DNA of 64,000 nt from JACCTU01 sp963700495 (GTDB taxonomy: Bacteria; Actinomycetota; Thermoleophilia; Gaiellales; Gaiellaceae): the NCBI GenBank assembly GCA_963700495.1, contig CAVOXT010000003.1:124001-188000 (forward strand). The letters are read 5' to 3'. The notes under the pieces were generated by a model that was not told the origin of the DNA, did not search any database, and was given only the letters and a program-made list of their open reading frames with translations. Position 1 is the first letter of the stretch; the number at the start of each line of letters is the position of its first letter. The translations under genes were made by a program, and so were the position numbers. Below, piece by piece: positions 7,887 to 16,739 of this stretch.

Positions 7887-8649
7887 AGCGCGGCTCGCGC
7901 TTCTCGAGGAACGCGGTCACGCCCTCGCGGAAGTCGCCGGTCTGGGTCGCGGCGGACTGCAGCTGCGCCTCGAGCTCGAGCTGCTCCTCGAGGGTGACGA
8001 GCGGTGCGTTGTCGAACAGCCGCTTCGTCATGCCGATCGCCTTGGTCGGCAGCGCTGCGTAGACACCCGCCAGGCCGGCGACGTGCGCGGCGAGGTTGTC
8101 GGACTCGACGACGTCGTTGACGAAACCCCACGCGTGGGCCTCTGCCGCGGAGAGCCGCCTGTTCGTCGTCATCCATTCGAAGGCCCGGGCGACTCCGAGC
8201 AGCCTGACGATGAAGAACGAGCCGCCGGAGTCCGGCACGAGCCCGATCCCGACAAAGCCGGGAACGAACGTCGCACTGTCCGCGGCGATCCGGAGATCGC
8301 AGGCGGCCGCGAGCGAGAGCCCGGCACCCGCCGCGGGCCCGTTCACCGACGCGATGACGGGCTTCTCGAGCCCACGGATTGCGCGGATGTTCGGGTGATA
8401 GGTCGCGCGGAGCCGGTCGCCGACGTCCGTCGGAGCGTCTCGGAACTCGGTCAGGTCCTGCCCGGCGCAGAAGCCGCGGCCGGCCCCCGTGATCACGACC
8501 GCTCGAATCTCGGGATCGCGCGCCTCCTTCAACCCGGCGGCGAGCCCGGCGTGCAAGGCCGCGTTGAAGGCGTTGTAGACCTCGGGGCGGTTCAGCGTGA
8601 TCGTCAGCACCGCGCCGTCGCGACTCGTCTCGACCTCGGCCACGCGCAT
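7873..8649 (-). CDS. Enoyl-CoA hydratase/isomerase, PaaG-like
   Basis: 258 residues. It has the crotonase-fold oxyanion-hole motifs GRGFCAGQDLTEF and NGPAAGAGLSLAAACDLRI. The acidic position reads GLVPDSGGSFF, with Asp where hydratases have Glu. That pattern and the FCAGQDL signature match PaaG, the ring 1,2-epoxyphenylacetyl-CoA isomerase that makes the oxepin after PaaABC. Since paaABCD is 4 kb away, a phenylacetate role is likely but not certain. A general enoyl-CoA isomerase is the alternative. Confidence 0.82.
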   Translation of the reverse strand: MRVAEVETSRDGAVLTITLNRPEVYNAFNAALHAGLAAGLKEARDPEIRAVVITGAGRGFCAGQDLTEFRDAPTDVGDRLRATYHPNIRAIRGLEKPVIASVNGPAAGAGLSLAAACDLRIAADSATFVPGFVGIGLVPDSGGSFFIVRLLGVARAFEWMTTNRRLSAAEAHAWGFVNDVVESDNLAAHVAGLAGVYAALPTKAIGMTKRLFDNAPLVTLEEQLELEAQLQSAATQTGDFREGVTAFLEKREPRFSGA

Positions 8650-8728
8650 CTCCCTTCACCTGTGGAACGACCGGCGCAATCTTGGCGCATTTCCGGCACA
8701 CACCTGTGCGGCGGGCGTCGATAGCGTT

Positions 8729-8759
8729 CCGGTAGGGGTGCTCGTGCACCCCCTACCGG
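8729..8759. other. Strong inverted repeat upstream of the PaaG-like gene
   Basis: CCGGTAGGGGTGC and GCACCCCCTACCGG pair across a TCGT loop with one bulged G. The hairpin lies in the 144-bp gap between two minus-strand crotonase genes. There is no T-run, so it may be a terminator-like or mRNA-stability element for the upstream gene (8794-9570), or an operator. Confidence 0.5.
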
Positions 8760-8793
8760 GGGTGGGGATGCAAGGGCTGGCTACGTCGGGCGG

Positions 8794-9570
8794 CTAACGG
8801 CCCTGGAAGTCGGGAGGGCGCTTCTCGAGGAAGGCGGTCAGTCCCTCGGTCGCGTCGTCGGACGCGCGTGCGAGGTAGAGCAGGCGCCGCTCGTAGTCGA
8901 GCCCGAGCGCGAGCGGACCCTCGTGCGCACGGTTCACCGCCTCCTTGGCCAGCCGCGTCGCGATCGGCCCCTTCGAGGCGATCTCGCGCGCGACCCGCTT
9001 CGCCTCGTCGAGCCAGGCCTCCTTCGCCGTCACACGCGCGACCAGGCCGGCCGCGAGCGCCTCGCGCGCCGTCAGCATCCGCCCGCTCAGGATCACGTCC
9101 ATCGCGACGGCCTTGCCGACCGCGCGGGTCAAACGCTGCGTTCCGCCCGCGCCGGGGATCAGGCCGAGCGCGGTCTCCGGCTGGCCGAACCGCGCGGTCT
9201 CCGAGGCGACGACGAGGTCGCAGGCCAGCGCGAGCTCGCAGCCGCCGCCGAGGCAGTAACCCGAGACTGCCGCGACCAGTGGCTTCCGCACCGCACGCAA
9301 CTGGTCCCACTGGTCTACGCGGCGTGCGTCGTACATCGAGATCGCCGTCGCCGCGGCAAGCTCGGCGATGTCCGCACCCGCCGCAAACGCCCGCTCGCCG
9401 CCGGCGAGCACGATGCACCGAATTGCGTCGTCGTCGTCAAGAGACCGCACGGCCGCAACCAACTCGTCCATCAGCTCCGCCGAGAGCGCGTTCAGCTGCT
9501 TCGGGCGGTTCAGCCGGACGACGCCGACCGCCCCGTCCCGCTCGACGAGGACGAGCGGCTCCTCAGTCAC
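8794..9570 (-). CDS. Enoyl-CoA hydratase (EchA/PaaF type)
   Basis: 258 residues from ATG 9570 with complete crotonase motifs: GGERAFAAGADIAEL and SGYCLGGGCELALACDL for the oxyanion hole, and FGQPETALGLIPGAGGTQRL with the catalytic Glu of true hydratases. It adds water to trans-2-enoyl-CoA in beta-oxidation and could serve as PaaF (2,3-dehydroadipyl-CoA hydratase). Its start overlaps the stop of the third crotonase by eight bases, so the two are translationally coupled. Confidence 0.9.
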   Translation of the reverse strand: MTEEPLVLVERDGAVGVVRLNRPKQLNALSAELMDELVAAVRSLDDDDAIRCIVLAGGERAFAAGADIAELAAATAISMYDARRVDQWDQLRAVRKPLVAAVSGYCLGGGCELALACDLVVASETARFGQPETALGLIPGAGGTQRLTRAVGKAVAMDVILSGRMLTAREALAAGLVARVTAKEAWLDEAKRVAREIASKGPIATRLAKEAVNRAHEGPLALGLDYERRLLYLARASDDATEGLTAFLEKRPPDFQGR

Positions 9571-10375
9571 CCTTCTCCAGGAAGCGGCGCACCGCGGCCT
9601 GCGGCTCTTCTGTCGCCATCGAGAGCGCGAGCCAGTCGCGAGCGTGGTTGATCGTCTGGTGCCAGGCGAGGTCCTTCCAGAAGTTCAGGTGCTGCTTCGC
9701 GTAGCGCGTCGTCTGCGGCAGCTTGCGCTCGAGGTTCGCCACCACCTCGTCCACCTTCGCATCGAGCTCGGCCGCAGGCACAGCCCAGTTGACGAGACCC
9801 CACTCCGCACACGTCGCAGCCGGGACCGGCTCGCACATCAGGACGATCTCGCGCGCGCGGCGCTCGCCGACGAAGAGCGTCAGCCACTGGGTCGCACCGC
9901 CCGCGGGCACCGAGCCATGCTCCGGGCCGACGTGCCGGATGAATGCGTCGTCGACCATGACCGCGAGGTCGCAGGCCATCTGCAGCTCGTTGCCGCCGCC
10001 CACACAGACTCCGTTGATCCGCGCGAGCGTCGGCTTGCCGATCTCGCGCAGCCGGTCGTGCGCGTCCTTGAACGCGCCGAACCACTTCCAGTACTCGCTC
10101 GGCTTGCCGAGATACTCCTCGGCCCACGACTTCAGATCGGCGCCGACGCAGAACGCCCGACCCGCCCCGGTGAGCACGACGACACGAATCTCGTCGTCCC
10201 ACGAGGCGTCCTCGCACGCGCGGGCGAGCTCGCGCAGCATCTGGAAGTCGAACGCGTTCAGCCGCTCCGGCCGGTTGAACGTGATCGTCGCGCGCGGAGG
10301 CACCTTCTCGTAGACGATCCGCTCGAAGCCGAGCTCGCTCGGGTCGCGCGGACTCGGATGCGTAGGCTCGGTCAC
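9563..10375 (-). CDS. Crotonase-family protein resembling 6-oxocyclohexenecarbonyl-CoA hydrolase
   Basis: 270 residues from GTG 10375, which overlaps the EthD gene's TGA. The motifs GAGRAFCVGADLKSW and NGVCVGGGNELQMACDLAV build the oxyanion hole. The stretch HVGPEHGSVPAGGATQWL and the Trp-rich end (NFWKDLAWHQTINHARDWLA) are unlike simple enoyl-CoA hydratases. They recall Oah-type ring-opening hydrolases of cyclic acyl-CoAs. That comparison is from memory, so ring cleavage is only suggested. It belongs to a minus-strand group with EthD and EchA. Confidence 0.78.
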   Translation of the reverse strand: MTEPTHPSPRDPSELGFERIVYEKVPPRATITFNRPERLNAFDFQMLRELARACEDASWDDEIRVVVLTGAGRAFCVGADLKSWAEEYLGKPSEYWKWFGAFKDAHDRLREIGKPTLARINGVCVGGGNELQMACDLAVMVDDAFIRHVGPEHGSVPAGGATQWLTLFVGERRAREIVLMCEPVPAATCAEWGLVNWAVPAAELDAKVDEVVANLERKLPQTTRYAKQHLNFWKDLAWHQTINHARDWLALSMATEEPQAAVRRFLEKGD

Positions 10376-10650
10376 TCGACGTTCGCGAAGTGGACGTGGA
10401 AGGGAACGCCCATCTGCATCGCATCCTTCCCGGTCGTCATGAACTCCTCCGTGCGCGCCGCCGCCTTGAAGGCGTCCATGTCGGCGAACTCCCACTCGGC
10501 GTAGTACGGAAACTTCGGCTCGCCCATCGGCGCGCCGAACACCTTGCCGTGGCGAAATGTGGCGCCGGGAACCTTGCGACACAGCTCCGCGTGCTCCTCG
10601 TAGTGCGCGGCGTCAGGCTCCTGCTCGTAGAGGACGAAAACGCGGACCAC
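10372..10650 (-). CDS. EthD-family small protein
   Basis: 92 residues, an alpha-beta barrel monomer of the EthD/dimeric ferredoxin-like class. Markers are VFVLYEQEPDAAHYEEHAEL, a YYAEWEFADMDAF strand-helix and the closing VPFHVHFANVE. EthD-like proteins accompany degradation operons (ethers, aromatics) and may bind or isomerise an intermediate. The exact role is unknown. It is the first gene of a three-gene coupled unit with the two following crotonases. Confidence 0.75.
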   Translation of the reverse strand: MVRVFVLYEQEPDAAHYEEHAELCRKVPGATFRHGKVFGAPMGEPKFPYYAEWEFADMDAFKAAARTEEFMTTGKDAMQMGVPFHVHFANVE

Positions 10651-10697
10651 TGCACCTCCCCTTCGTGACGGAGCGACGAGCGTATAGCTTGCCCGCG

Positions 10698-11147
10698 GTG
10701 TCTGGAGGTACCGCCCTCGCAGTCGGAATGACCGCCGTCGCGGGCGTCGCGGGCTCGGTTCAGGTCGCGCTCATGGGCCGCTTCGGCGAACGCATCGGCG
10801 TCTTCGAGGCCCTCGCGTTCTCGACCTTGCTGACGGCGGTGCTCGCGTTCGCACTCCTCCTCGCTGCACGCCAGACCGTCGCGGGCTACACCGACGGGCT
10901 GCGAGCGCCGCTCTGGCTCTGGGCGGCCGCGTTGATGGGTCTGATCGTCATCCTCGCGATCACGTTCGCCTCGCCGCGCATCGGAGCCGCGGCCACGATC
11001 GGGCTGCTGATCGCGGGGCAGCTCGCGATGGGCGCGGTGATCGACCGCTTCGGCCTGTTCGGGTTCGAGCGGATCCCGATCGGCTGGGCGCGTCTGGTCG
11101 GGATCGGTCTGCTCGCGGTCGGCGCCGCGCTCTCGCTCCGGAAGTAG
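10698..11147 (+). CDS. DMT-family (YdcZ/DUF606) membrane protein
   Basis: 149 residues from GTG 10698, with an in-frame TTG at 10689 and ATG near 10729 as alternatives. There are about five hydrophobic helices. The pattern of a Gly-rich first helix (GMTAVAGVAGSVQVALMGRF), a W-L-W-AAALMGL helix and GQLAMGAVIDRFGLFGF is typical of YdcZ drug/metabolite-superfamily half transporters. The substrate is unknown. No clear Shine-Dalgarno precedes the start. It is divergent from the EthD gene and convergent with the MFS gene. Confidence 0.75.
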   Translation: MSGGTALAVGMTAVAGVAGSVQVALMGRFGERIGVFEALAFSTLLTAVLAFALLLAARQTVAGYTDGLRAPLWLWAAALMGLIVILAITFASPRIGAAATIGLLIAGQLAMGAVIDRFGLFGFERIPIGWARLVGIGLLAVGAALSLRK

Positions 11148-11150
11148 CCG

Positions 11151-12215
11151 TCAGCGACGGACTCGGCCAAGCAAGACCCAGCCGACGAGCGGCGCCAGGG
11201 CGGCGACACCGAAGCCCGCCCGCCAGGAGCTGGCGTCGACGAATGCCGCGAAGAGCGGCGGCACGACGACGCCCGTAACGGACAAGGCGGTCTGCTGGAA
11301 GCCGATCGCGGCGCCGCTTCGCGCGCTGCCTGCGACCTCCGCCGCCGCGACGAACGCGAGGCCGTTCCAGGCACCCGACAACGCCGTCGCCGCAACGAGC
11401 AGAGGAACGACGACCGCGTTGGGCGCGCCGAGCAGGACCGCGGCGGCGGCGAACGTGGCGGTCGTCGCGATCCCGATCCGTCGGAGCGGCAAGACCCTCG
11501 AGTGCAGAACGTCGGACCAGCGCCCTGCTGCGATCCGCAGCACGCTGGCCGCGACGAGCGCTACCGCCAGCACGGCCGCGGCACCGGCAGCCGAGAAGCG
11601 GCGCTCGTCGTGCAGGTAGAGAACGAGGAAGCCGAACAGCACCACCTGCGCCGTGACGTAGAACCCACTCGCGCCGGACAGCAGCCACAGCCGCCGTTCG
11701 TGGAGCACCGACTGGACCTCCGCAGCCTCGACGCCCTCGCTCGGCAGCTCGCGCACGACCGCGTAACCGACGAGTGCGGTCGTGAGGCAGAACGCGCCGA
11801 TGAAGAGAAACGCGCCCTCGACGCCCCAGGTCTCTGCGAGCGCGGGGAGCGTCAGCGCACCGATCACACCGCCGACCGGGACCGCCGTCTGCCGCACGCC
11901 GAAGGCGAGCCCGCGCTCGCTCGGACCGAACCACTGCATCACGGCGCGCCCGCTTGCCGACTGCACGCTTGCACCGAGCGCGCAGGCGACGGCAAGGAGC
12001 AGCCCGGCGGCAAGTGCGTCTTCGACCAGGCCGATCGACGCCATCACCACACCGCAGCTGCCGAGGCCAAGCCCGAGCGCGCGCCGCTCGCCGATCCGGT
12101 CAGTGATGAGGCCCCACGGAAAGAGCGCGAGCGTCAAGCCGACCCACTCAGCGGCCAGGAAGAGCCCGACGCCCTTGAGGTCGAGGTCGTACGCCTCGCG
12201 GAGCGCCGGCGCCAT
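11151..12215 (-). CDS. Major facilitator superfamily transporter
   Basis: 354 residues from ATG 12215. It has about 11 membrane helices and the MFS loop motif GLITDRIGERRALGLGLG between helices 2 and 3. The reading frame continues upstream of this ATG with RWAVLAAGTAAQAAFSTITL, which looks like the missing first helix. No ATG, GTG or TTG is in frame there, so the true start may be hidden by a sequencing error. The substrate is unknown. It follows the aldehyde dehydrogenase on the same strand. Confidence 0.85.
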   Translation of the reverse strand: MAPALREAYDLDLKGVGLFLAAEWVGLTLALFPWGLITDRIGERRALGLGLGSCGVVMASIGLVEDALAAGLLLAVACALGASVQSASGRAVMQWFGPSERGLAFGVRQTAVPVGGVIGALTLPALAETWGVEGAFLFIGAFCLTTALVGYAVVRELPSEGVEAAEVQSVLHERRLWLLSGASGFYVTAQVVLFGFLVLYLHDERRFSAAGAAAVLAVALVAASVLRIAAGRWSDVLHSRVLPLRRIGIATTATFAAAAVLLGAPNAVVVPLLVAATALSGAWNGLAFVAAAEVAGSARSGAAIGFQQTALSVTGVVVPPLFAAFVDASSWRAGFGVAALAPLVGWVLLGRVRR

Positions 12216-12301
12216 CGCGGGCAGCCCGAGCGTGATCGTCGAGAACGCCGCCTGCGCCGCGGTGCCCGCGGCGAGAACGGCCCAGCGGTACGACGAGCCG
12301 C

Positions 12302-13775
12302 CTACAGGCCGAACGGGTTGTACGGCTTGGGGGAGGTCGAGACGAGCACGCTCTTCGTCTCGAGGTAGAGCTCGAGCGTCTCGAGGCCGAGCTCACGGCC
12401 GAAGCCGGACTGCTTGTAGCCGCCGAACGGGATGCCCGGAAACGCGGTGTACGGCGTGTTGATCCCGACCATGCCCGGACTTGAGCTGCCGGGCGAGCCG
12501 ATGTCCGCGCGCGGGGTCGCCCGTCCAGACGGTCGCGAACAGCCCGTACTTCGTGTCGTTCGCGATCCGGGCGGCGTCCTTCTCGTCCTCGAACGGGATC
12601 ACCGTCACGACCGGCCCGAAGATCTCCTCCTGCGCGACCTCCATGCCGGTGTCGACGTTCGCGAGCACAGTCGGCTTGTAGAACGCGCCCCTGCCTTCGC
12701 CGGGCTCGCCGCCGATCACGACCTCCGCGCCGCCCTCGCGCCCGCGCTCGACGAACCCGTGCACCCGTTCGCGATGGCTCTGACTGATGAGCGAGCCGAC
12801 CTGCGTCTCGGGGTCGAGCGGGTCGCCGACCTTCAGCCCGCCCGCCTTGTCGGCGAACTGCGCGACGACGTCGTCGTAGATCGACCGCTCGACGAGCAGA
12901 CGCGAGCGGGCCTCGCAACTCTGGCCCGCCGAGTAGTAGATCGACCACACAGCGCTCGGAATCGCGTCGGCGAGGTCGGCGTCGGCAAAGACGACGTTCG
13001 GGCTCTTGCCGCCGAGCTCGAGGATCAGGCGCTTGATCGGCTCCGAGCACAGCCGCATGATCTCGCCGCCCGTGCGCGTCGAGCCCGTGAACGCGACCTT
13101 GTCGATCCCCGGATGCTTGACAAGGTGCGCGCCTGCGACCGGCCCGTCGCCCGGGACGACGTTGACGACACCCGGCGGGATCCCGACGTCGAGCGCCAGC
13201 TCTGCGAGCCGGAGCGCGCTCAGCGGCGTCTGCGGATCGGGCTTCAGCACGATCGTGCAGCCGGCCGCGAGCGCGGGCGCAAGCTTCCAGGTCGTCATCA
13301 GGAGCGGGTAGTTCCAGGGGACGATCTGGCCGCAGACGCCGACGGGTTCCTTGAGGGAGTAGAAGAGGAGCGACCCGCCGACGGGGTTCGAGCGGCCTCC
13401 GATCGAGCCGAGCGCGGAGGCGAAGAAGCGGAAGTTCTCGACCGCGCCGGCGAGCTCGGCCTTGACCGAGGAGATCGCCTTGCCGACGTTCCGTGCTTCG
13501 AGCTCCGCCAGCTCCTTGCGGTTGGACACAATCGCGTCTGCGAGCGCATGGAGAACGCGGGAGCGCTCGTTCGGCGGCGTCTTCGCCCAGGGACCCAGGA
13601 GCGCGGCGCGCGCGGCCTCGACCGCGCGGTCGACGTCCTGCGCTCCGGCCATCGCCGCGCGTGCGAGCGGCTCACCGGTGGCCGGTTCCAAGAGCTCCCG
13701 GATCTCGCCCGACAGGGGCTCGACCGACTCGCCCGCGATGAAGAGGCCGTACTCGCGCTCGGTTGCGACCGCCAT
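12302..13775 (-). CDS. NAD(P)-dependent aldehyde dehydrogenase (one indel near 12476)
   Basis: Starts at ATG 13775 and ends at TAG 12302; about 490 residues after removing one base near 12476. Catalytic Glu is in LELGGKSPNVVF and the nucleophile Cys is in YYSAGQSCEA. The Rossmann loop FTGSTRTGGEI and the PWNYPLLMTTWK motif are typical of betaine/phenylacetaldehyde-type ALDHs. The C-terminus after the break reads FPGIPFGGYKQSGFGRELG, confirming the frame. It oxidises an aldehyde to an acid. With the nearby copper amine oxidase and paa genes, phenylacetaldehyde is a plausible substrate, but this is not proven by sequence. Confidence 0.9.
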
Positions 13776-13826
13776 CGCACCAACCCTAACCGAGCGGCCG
13801 TCCTGGATCCGAGGTAGAGTGTTTCT

Positions 13827-14078
13827 GTGTCCGAAACCGTACTCGTCGAGGCAGCTCGGATCCCAGATCGGGATCGGCTCCTTCTGACGCTCGTCGAGCA
13901 CGGCCTCCCTGCGAAGGCGCTGGGCGAGGTCGAGATCATCATCCCCTTCGAGGACGATGCAGATCCGGCCGCCGACGACATGCTCGCGGAGGTCGAACAC
14001 CTCGTCATGGCTCTCGGCGCGCCGTTCGTTCCGATCAAGCACGAAGGCGTGATCTACGTGCGCCCGCCGATCGCCTAG
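13827..14078 (+). CDS. Small conserved-looking protein of unknown function
   Basis: 83 residues from GTG 13827, reading MSETVLVEAARIPDRDRLLL and ending VIYVRPPIA. It looks like a small soluble alpha/beta protein (LGEVEIIIPFEDDADPAADD); I recognise no family. It is divergent from the aldehyde dehydrogenase with a 50-bp gap, and its last four bases overlap the convergent thiolase. Codon use matches the neighbours. Confidence 0.6.
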   Translation: MSETVLVEAARIPDRDRLLLTLVEHGLPAKALGEVEIIIPFEDDADPAADDMLAEVEHLVMALGAPFVPIKHEGVIYVRPPIA

Positions 14079-15253
14079 GCGTCCCGGCGCTCGAAGAGCG
14101 CGGCCTGCCCCTGGCCGACCCCGACGCAGAGCGTCGCGAGTCCGTAGCGCCCGCCCCGGCGGCGCAATTCGTGCAGTAGCGAGACGACGAGGCGGGCGCC
14201 GGTCATCCCGAGCGGGTGCCCGATGGCGATCGCGCCGCCGTTGACGTTCACCTTCTCGGGGTCGAGTCCGAGCTCGCGAATGACCACGAGGCTCTGCGAC
14301 GCGAACGCCTCGTTCAGCTCGACCAGATCGAGGTCGCCCACGTCGACGCCCGAGCGCTCCAGCAGCTTCCGGACCGCCGGGATCGGGCCGATCCCCATCA
14401 CGCGCGGATCGACGCCCGTCACGGCGCCGCCGACGAACGCGCCGAGCGGCTCGGCGCCGAGCTGCCGCGCCCGCTCCTCGCTCGCGATCACGAGGGCGGC
14501 GGCGCCGTCGTTGACGCCCGACGAGTTGCCGGCGGTGACGGTTCCCCCGGTGCGGAAGACGGGCTTGAGCGCGGCGAGCTTCTCGGGCGTCGTGTCCGGC
14601 CGCGGGTGCTCGTCCCGCGTGACGTCGCCGACGGACACCAGCTCGTCGTCGAAGCGGCCTGCCTCGACCGCGTCGGCGTGGCGGCGCTGCGACTCCGCCG
14701 CGAACGCGTCCTGGTCCTCGCGCGTCACCTCCCAGCGCTCGGCGACGTTCTCGCCGGTCTCGCCCATCGACTCGAGCGGGAACATCGCGGCCATCCGCTC
14801 GTTAGGGAAGCGCCAGCCGAGGGTCGAGTCGTAGACGGTCCGGTCGCCGCGGGGAAACGCCTTGTCCGGCTTCGCCAGCACGAGCGGCGCGCGGCTCATC
14901 GACTCGACGCCTCCGGCGACGAAGAGCTCGCCGTCCCCGGCCGCGATCGCGTGACACGCGGACACGACCGCCGAGAGCCCCGAGGCGCAGAGCCGGTTGA
15001 GCGTCACGCCGGCAACGGACTGCGGCAGCCCCGCGAGCAAAGCCGCCATGCGCGCGACGTTCCGGTTGTCCTCGCCGGCCTGGTTCGCGCAGCCGAAGTA
15101 CACGTCCTCGATCGCCGCCGGATCCACGCCCGAGCGCTCGACGGCGGCGCCGATCGCGAGCGCCGCGAGATCGTCGGGCCGCACGCCTGACAGCGCGCCC
15201 CCGTAACGGCCGACCGGCGTGCGCACCCCCGCGAGGACGACCGCGCGGGCCAC
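14075..15253 (-). CDS. Acetyl-CoA acyltransferase (thiolase), PaaJ/PcaF-like
   Basis: 392 residues from GTG 15253, one base overlapping the mqnD TAG. It has all thiolase residues: nucleophile Cys in TLNRLCASGLSAV, the VNGGAIAIGHPLG His and the LCVGVGQGQA Cys. The opening AVVLAGVRTPVGRYGGALSG and the EDVYFGCANQAGEDNRNVAR stretch are characteristic of 3-oxoadipyl-CoA thiolases, which cleave the last C6 intermediate of phenylacetate and beta-ketoadipate breakdown into succinyl-CoA and acetyl-CoA. A general thiolase role cannot be excluded. Confidence 0.9.
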   Translation of the reverse strand: MARAVVLAGVRTPVGRYGGALSGVRPDDLAALAIGAAVERSGVDPAAIEDVYFGCANQAGEDNRNVARMAALLAGLPQSVAGVTLNRLCASGLSAVVSACHAIAAGDGELFVAGGVESMSRAPLVLAKPDKAFPRGDRTVYDSTLGWRFPNERMAAMFPLESMGETGENVAERWEVTREDQDAFAAESQRRHADAVEAGRFDDELVSVGDVTRDEHPRPDTTPEKLAALKPVFRTGGTVTAGNSSGVNDGAAALVIASEERARQLGAEPLGAFVGGAVTGVDPRVMGIGPIPAVRKLLERSGVDVGDLDLVELNEAFASQSLVVIRELGLDPEKVNVNGGAIAIGHPLGMTGARLVVSLLHELRRRGGRYGLATLCVGVGQGQAALFERRDA

Positions 15254-16081
15254 TACTCCACGAACTCGACGTGCACCGGGTGCTCGTACACGCCCAGGCG
15301 CTCAGCGCGGCGAGAGGAGCTCGTGTACTGCCTGGCGCCCCTCATCGCCGTAGTCGCACGTGAGCTCGTTCACGTACATCCCGACGAAGCGGTCGGCGAG
15401 ACCCTCGTCGAGGCCCCGGCCGAAGCGCATTGCGTACGCCATCGCCTCGGAGCGGTTGTCGAGCCCGGCCTGGATCGAGTCGCGCAGGACCGCCGAGAGG
15501 TCGGCGAGACGCTCCGCGCCGATGTCCCTGCGCGCGACGTTGACACCTAGCGGTAGCGGCAGACCGGTCTCCAGGAGCCACCACTCGCCGAGGTCGACGC
15601 ACTTCTCGAGGCCGTGTGCGCCGTACGTCAGCTGCCCCTCGTGGATCAGCAGCCCGGCTTCGGCACGGCCGCTCAGAACCTCGTCGAGGATCTCGTCGAA
15701 CGGGACGACGCGATAGCGAAAGTCCCCGAGGTACATGCGCAGCACGAGGAACGCGGTCGTCATCGTGCCCGGAATCGCGATCTCGACCTGGCTCAGCTGC
15801 TCACGCGAGAGCGCACGAGGGGCGACCGCGATCGGCCCGTAGCCGGAGCCCATGCTCGCGCCGTGCGGGAGGAGCACGTACCGGTCCTGCACGTGGGGGT
15901 AGCTGTGCAGCGAGATCGCGGTCACCTCGAGCCTGCCTTCGAGCGCCCACTCGTTCAGCGTCTGGATGTCCTGGAGGACGTGCTCGAACTCGAAGCCGCG
16001 GGTGTCGACGCGGCCTTCGGCGAGGGCCCAGAACATGAACGCATCGTCGGGGTCGGGACTGTGGCCGAGCCTGATCAGCAC
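15253..16081 (-). CDS. mqnD: 1,4-dihydroxy-6-naphthoate synthase MqnD (indel near 15311)
   Basis: About 275 residues after removing one base near 15311. The unrepaired frame stops early at 15302; the shifted frame adds ERLGVYEHPVHVEFVE and stops at TAG 15253. MqnD makes 1,4-dihydroxy-6-naphthoate from cyclic dehypoxanthinyl futalosine in the alternative menaquinone pathway. The N-terminal LGHSPDPDDAFMFWAL is the MqnD signature, and the periplasmic-binding-like fold continues with ATAISLHSYP-type and GMYVNELTCDYGDEG segments. The other futalosine genes are not in the window. The gene is translationally coupled to the thiolase, an unusual pairing. Confidence 0.93.
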
Positions 16082-16090
16082 GCGGGGAGG

Positions 16091-16459
16091 CTAGCGGCCG
16101 GTGCTTGCGCTGCGCCCGAAGAACCACCGCTCGAGCGGACCGAGCAGCTCCTTGCGCGTGAACGGCTTGACGTACTGCGGTTGGCCGTCGTCCTCGGAGA
16201 CGCGCAGATCGTCTTCGAGCACGTCGTTCGCCCGCTCGAGCGCGTCCTCGAGCTCGTGGCCCTCGAAGACGTAGTCGTCGGAGCGCGGCTCGTCGCTCTC
16301 CCGGTGCTGCGGGTTCACGGCCCGCCCGACGGCCCAGAGCGCCCCTTCCCGCCGTTCGATCCAGACGACGATTCGCTCCTCGGTCCCTTGGTCGTCGACG
16401 CCGCGGATCTCGCGCTCCGCGAACCTGCCCGCTGTCCCTCTCCTCCTCACGAGTGACAT
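16091..16459 (-). CDS. Hypothetical protein
   Basis: 122 residues from ATG 16459. It is charged, soluble and rich in Glu and Arg (WIERREGALWAVGRAVNPQ; DDYVFEGHELEDALERANDV), with no signal peptide or membrane helix. I recognise no family. The gene is divergent from 16472-16732 with only 12 bp between starts, so their promoters must overlap or sit inside the genes. It ends 9 bp before mqnD on the same strand. Confidence 0.65.
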   Translation of the reverse strand: MSLVRRRGTAGRFAEREIRGVDDQGTEERIVVWIERREGALWAVGRAVNPQHRESDEPRSDDYVFEGHELEDALERANDVLEDDLRVSEDDGQPQYVKPFTRKELLGPLERWFFGRSASTGR

Positions 16460-16471
16460 ACGATAGGGCTC

Positions 16472-16732
16472 TTGGCCAGCATCTCGCAGCTGTTTCGGAA
16501 CCCGCTGTCGTTCCTGTTCGCGCGTTCGAGCCAGGAGGATCGTCTCGCGGCGTACGTGATCCGGGAGCATGACCGCGGCCGTACGCTCGAGGAAGTCCTG
16601 AACGACCGCTACATCCTCAACCGCACGACGCCGCAGCAGCTCCAGCGCCTGCTCGAGAATCCCGATCTCGTGCACGCGATCGGCAACGACACGATCGAGT
16701 CGGTGCGGACGTCGATGACCTCGACGAGATAG
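16472..16732 (+). CDS. Small hypothetical protein, leucine/arginine-rich
   Basis: 86 residues from TTG 16472, opening MASISQLFRNPLSFLFARS. An amphipathic helical core (EDRLAAYVIREHDRGRTLEE; TPQQLQRLLENPDLVHAIG) suggests a small helical bundle. No family is recognised. It is divergent from the gene at 16091-16459 and convergent with the ornithine-cyclodeaminase homologue, ending 8 bp from it. Confidence 0.6.
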   Translation: MASISQLFRNPLSFLFARSSQEDRLAAYVIREHDRGRTLEEVLNDRYILNRTTPQQLQRLLENPDLVHAIGNDTIESVRTSMTSTR

Positions 16733-16739
16733 CTCGAGC

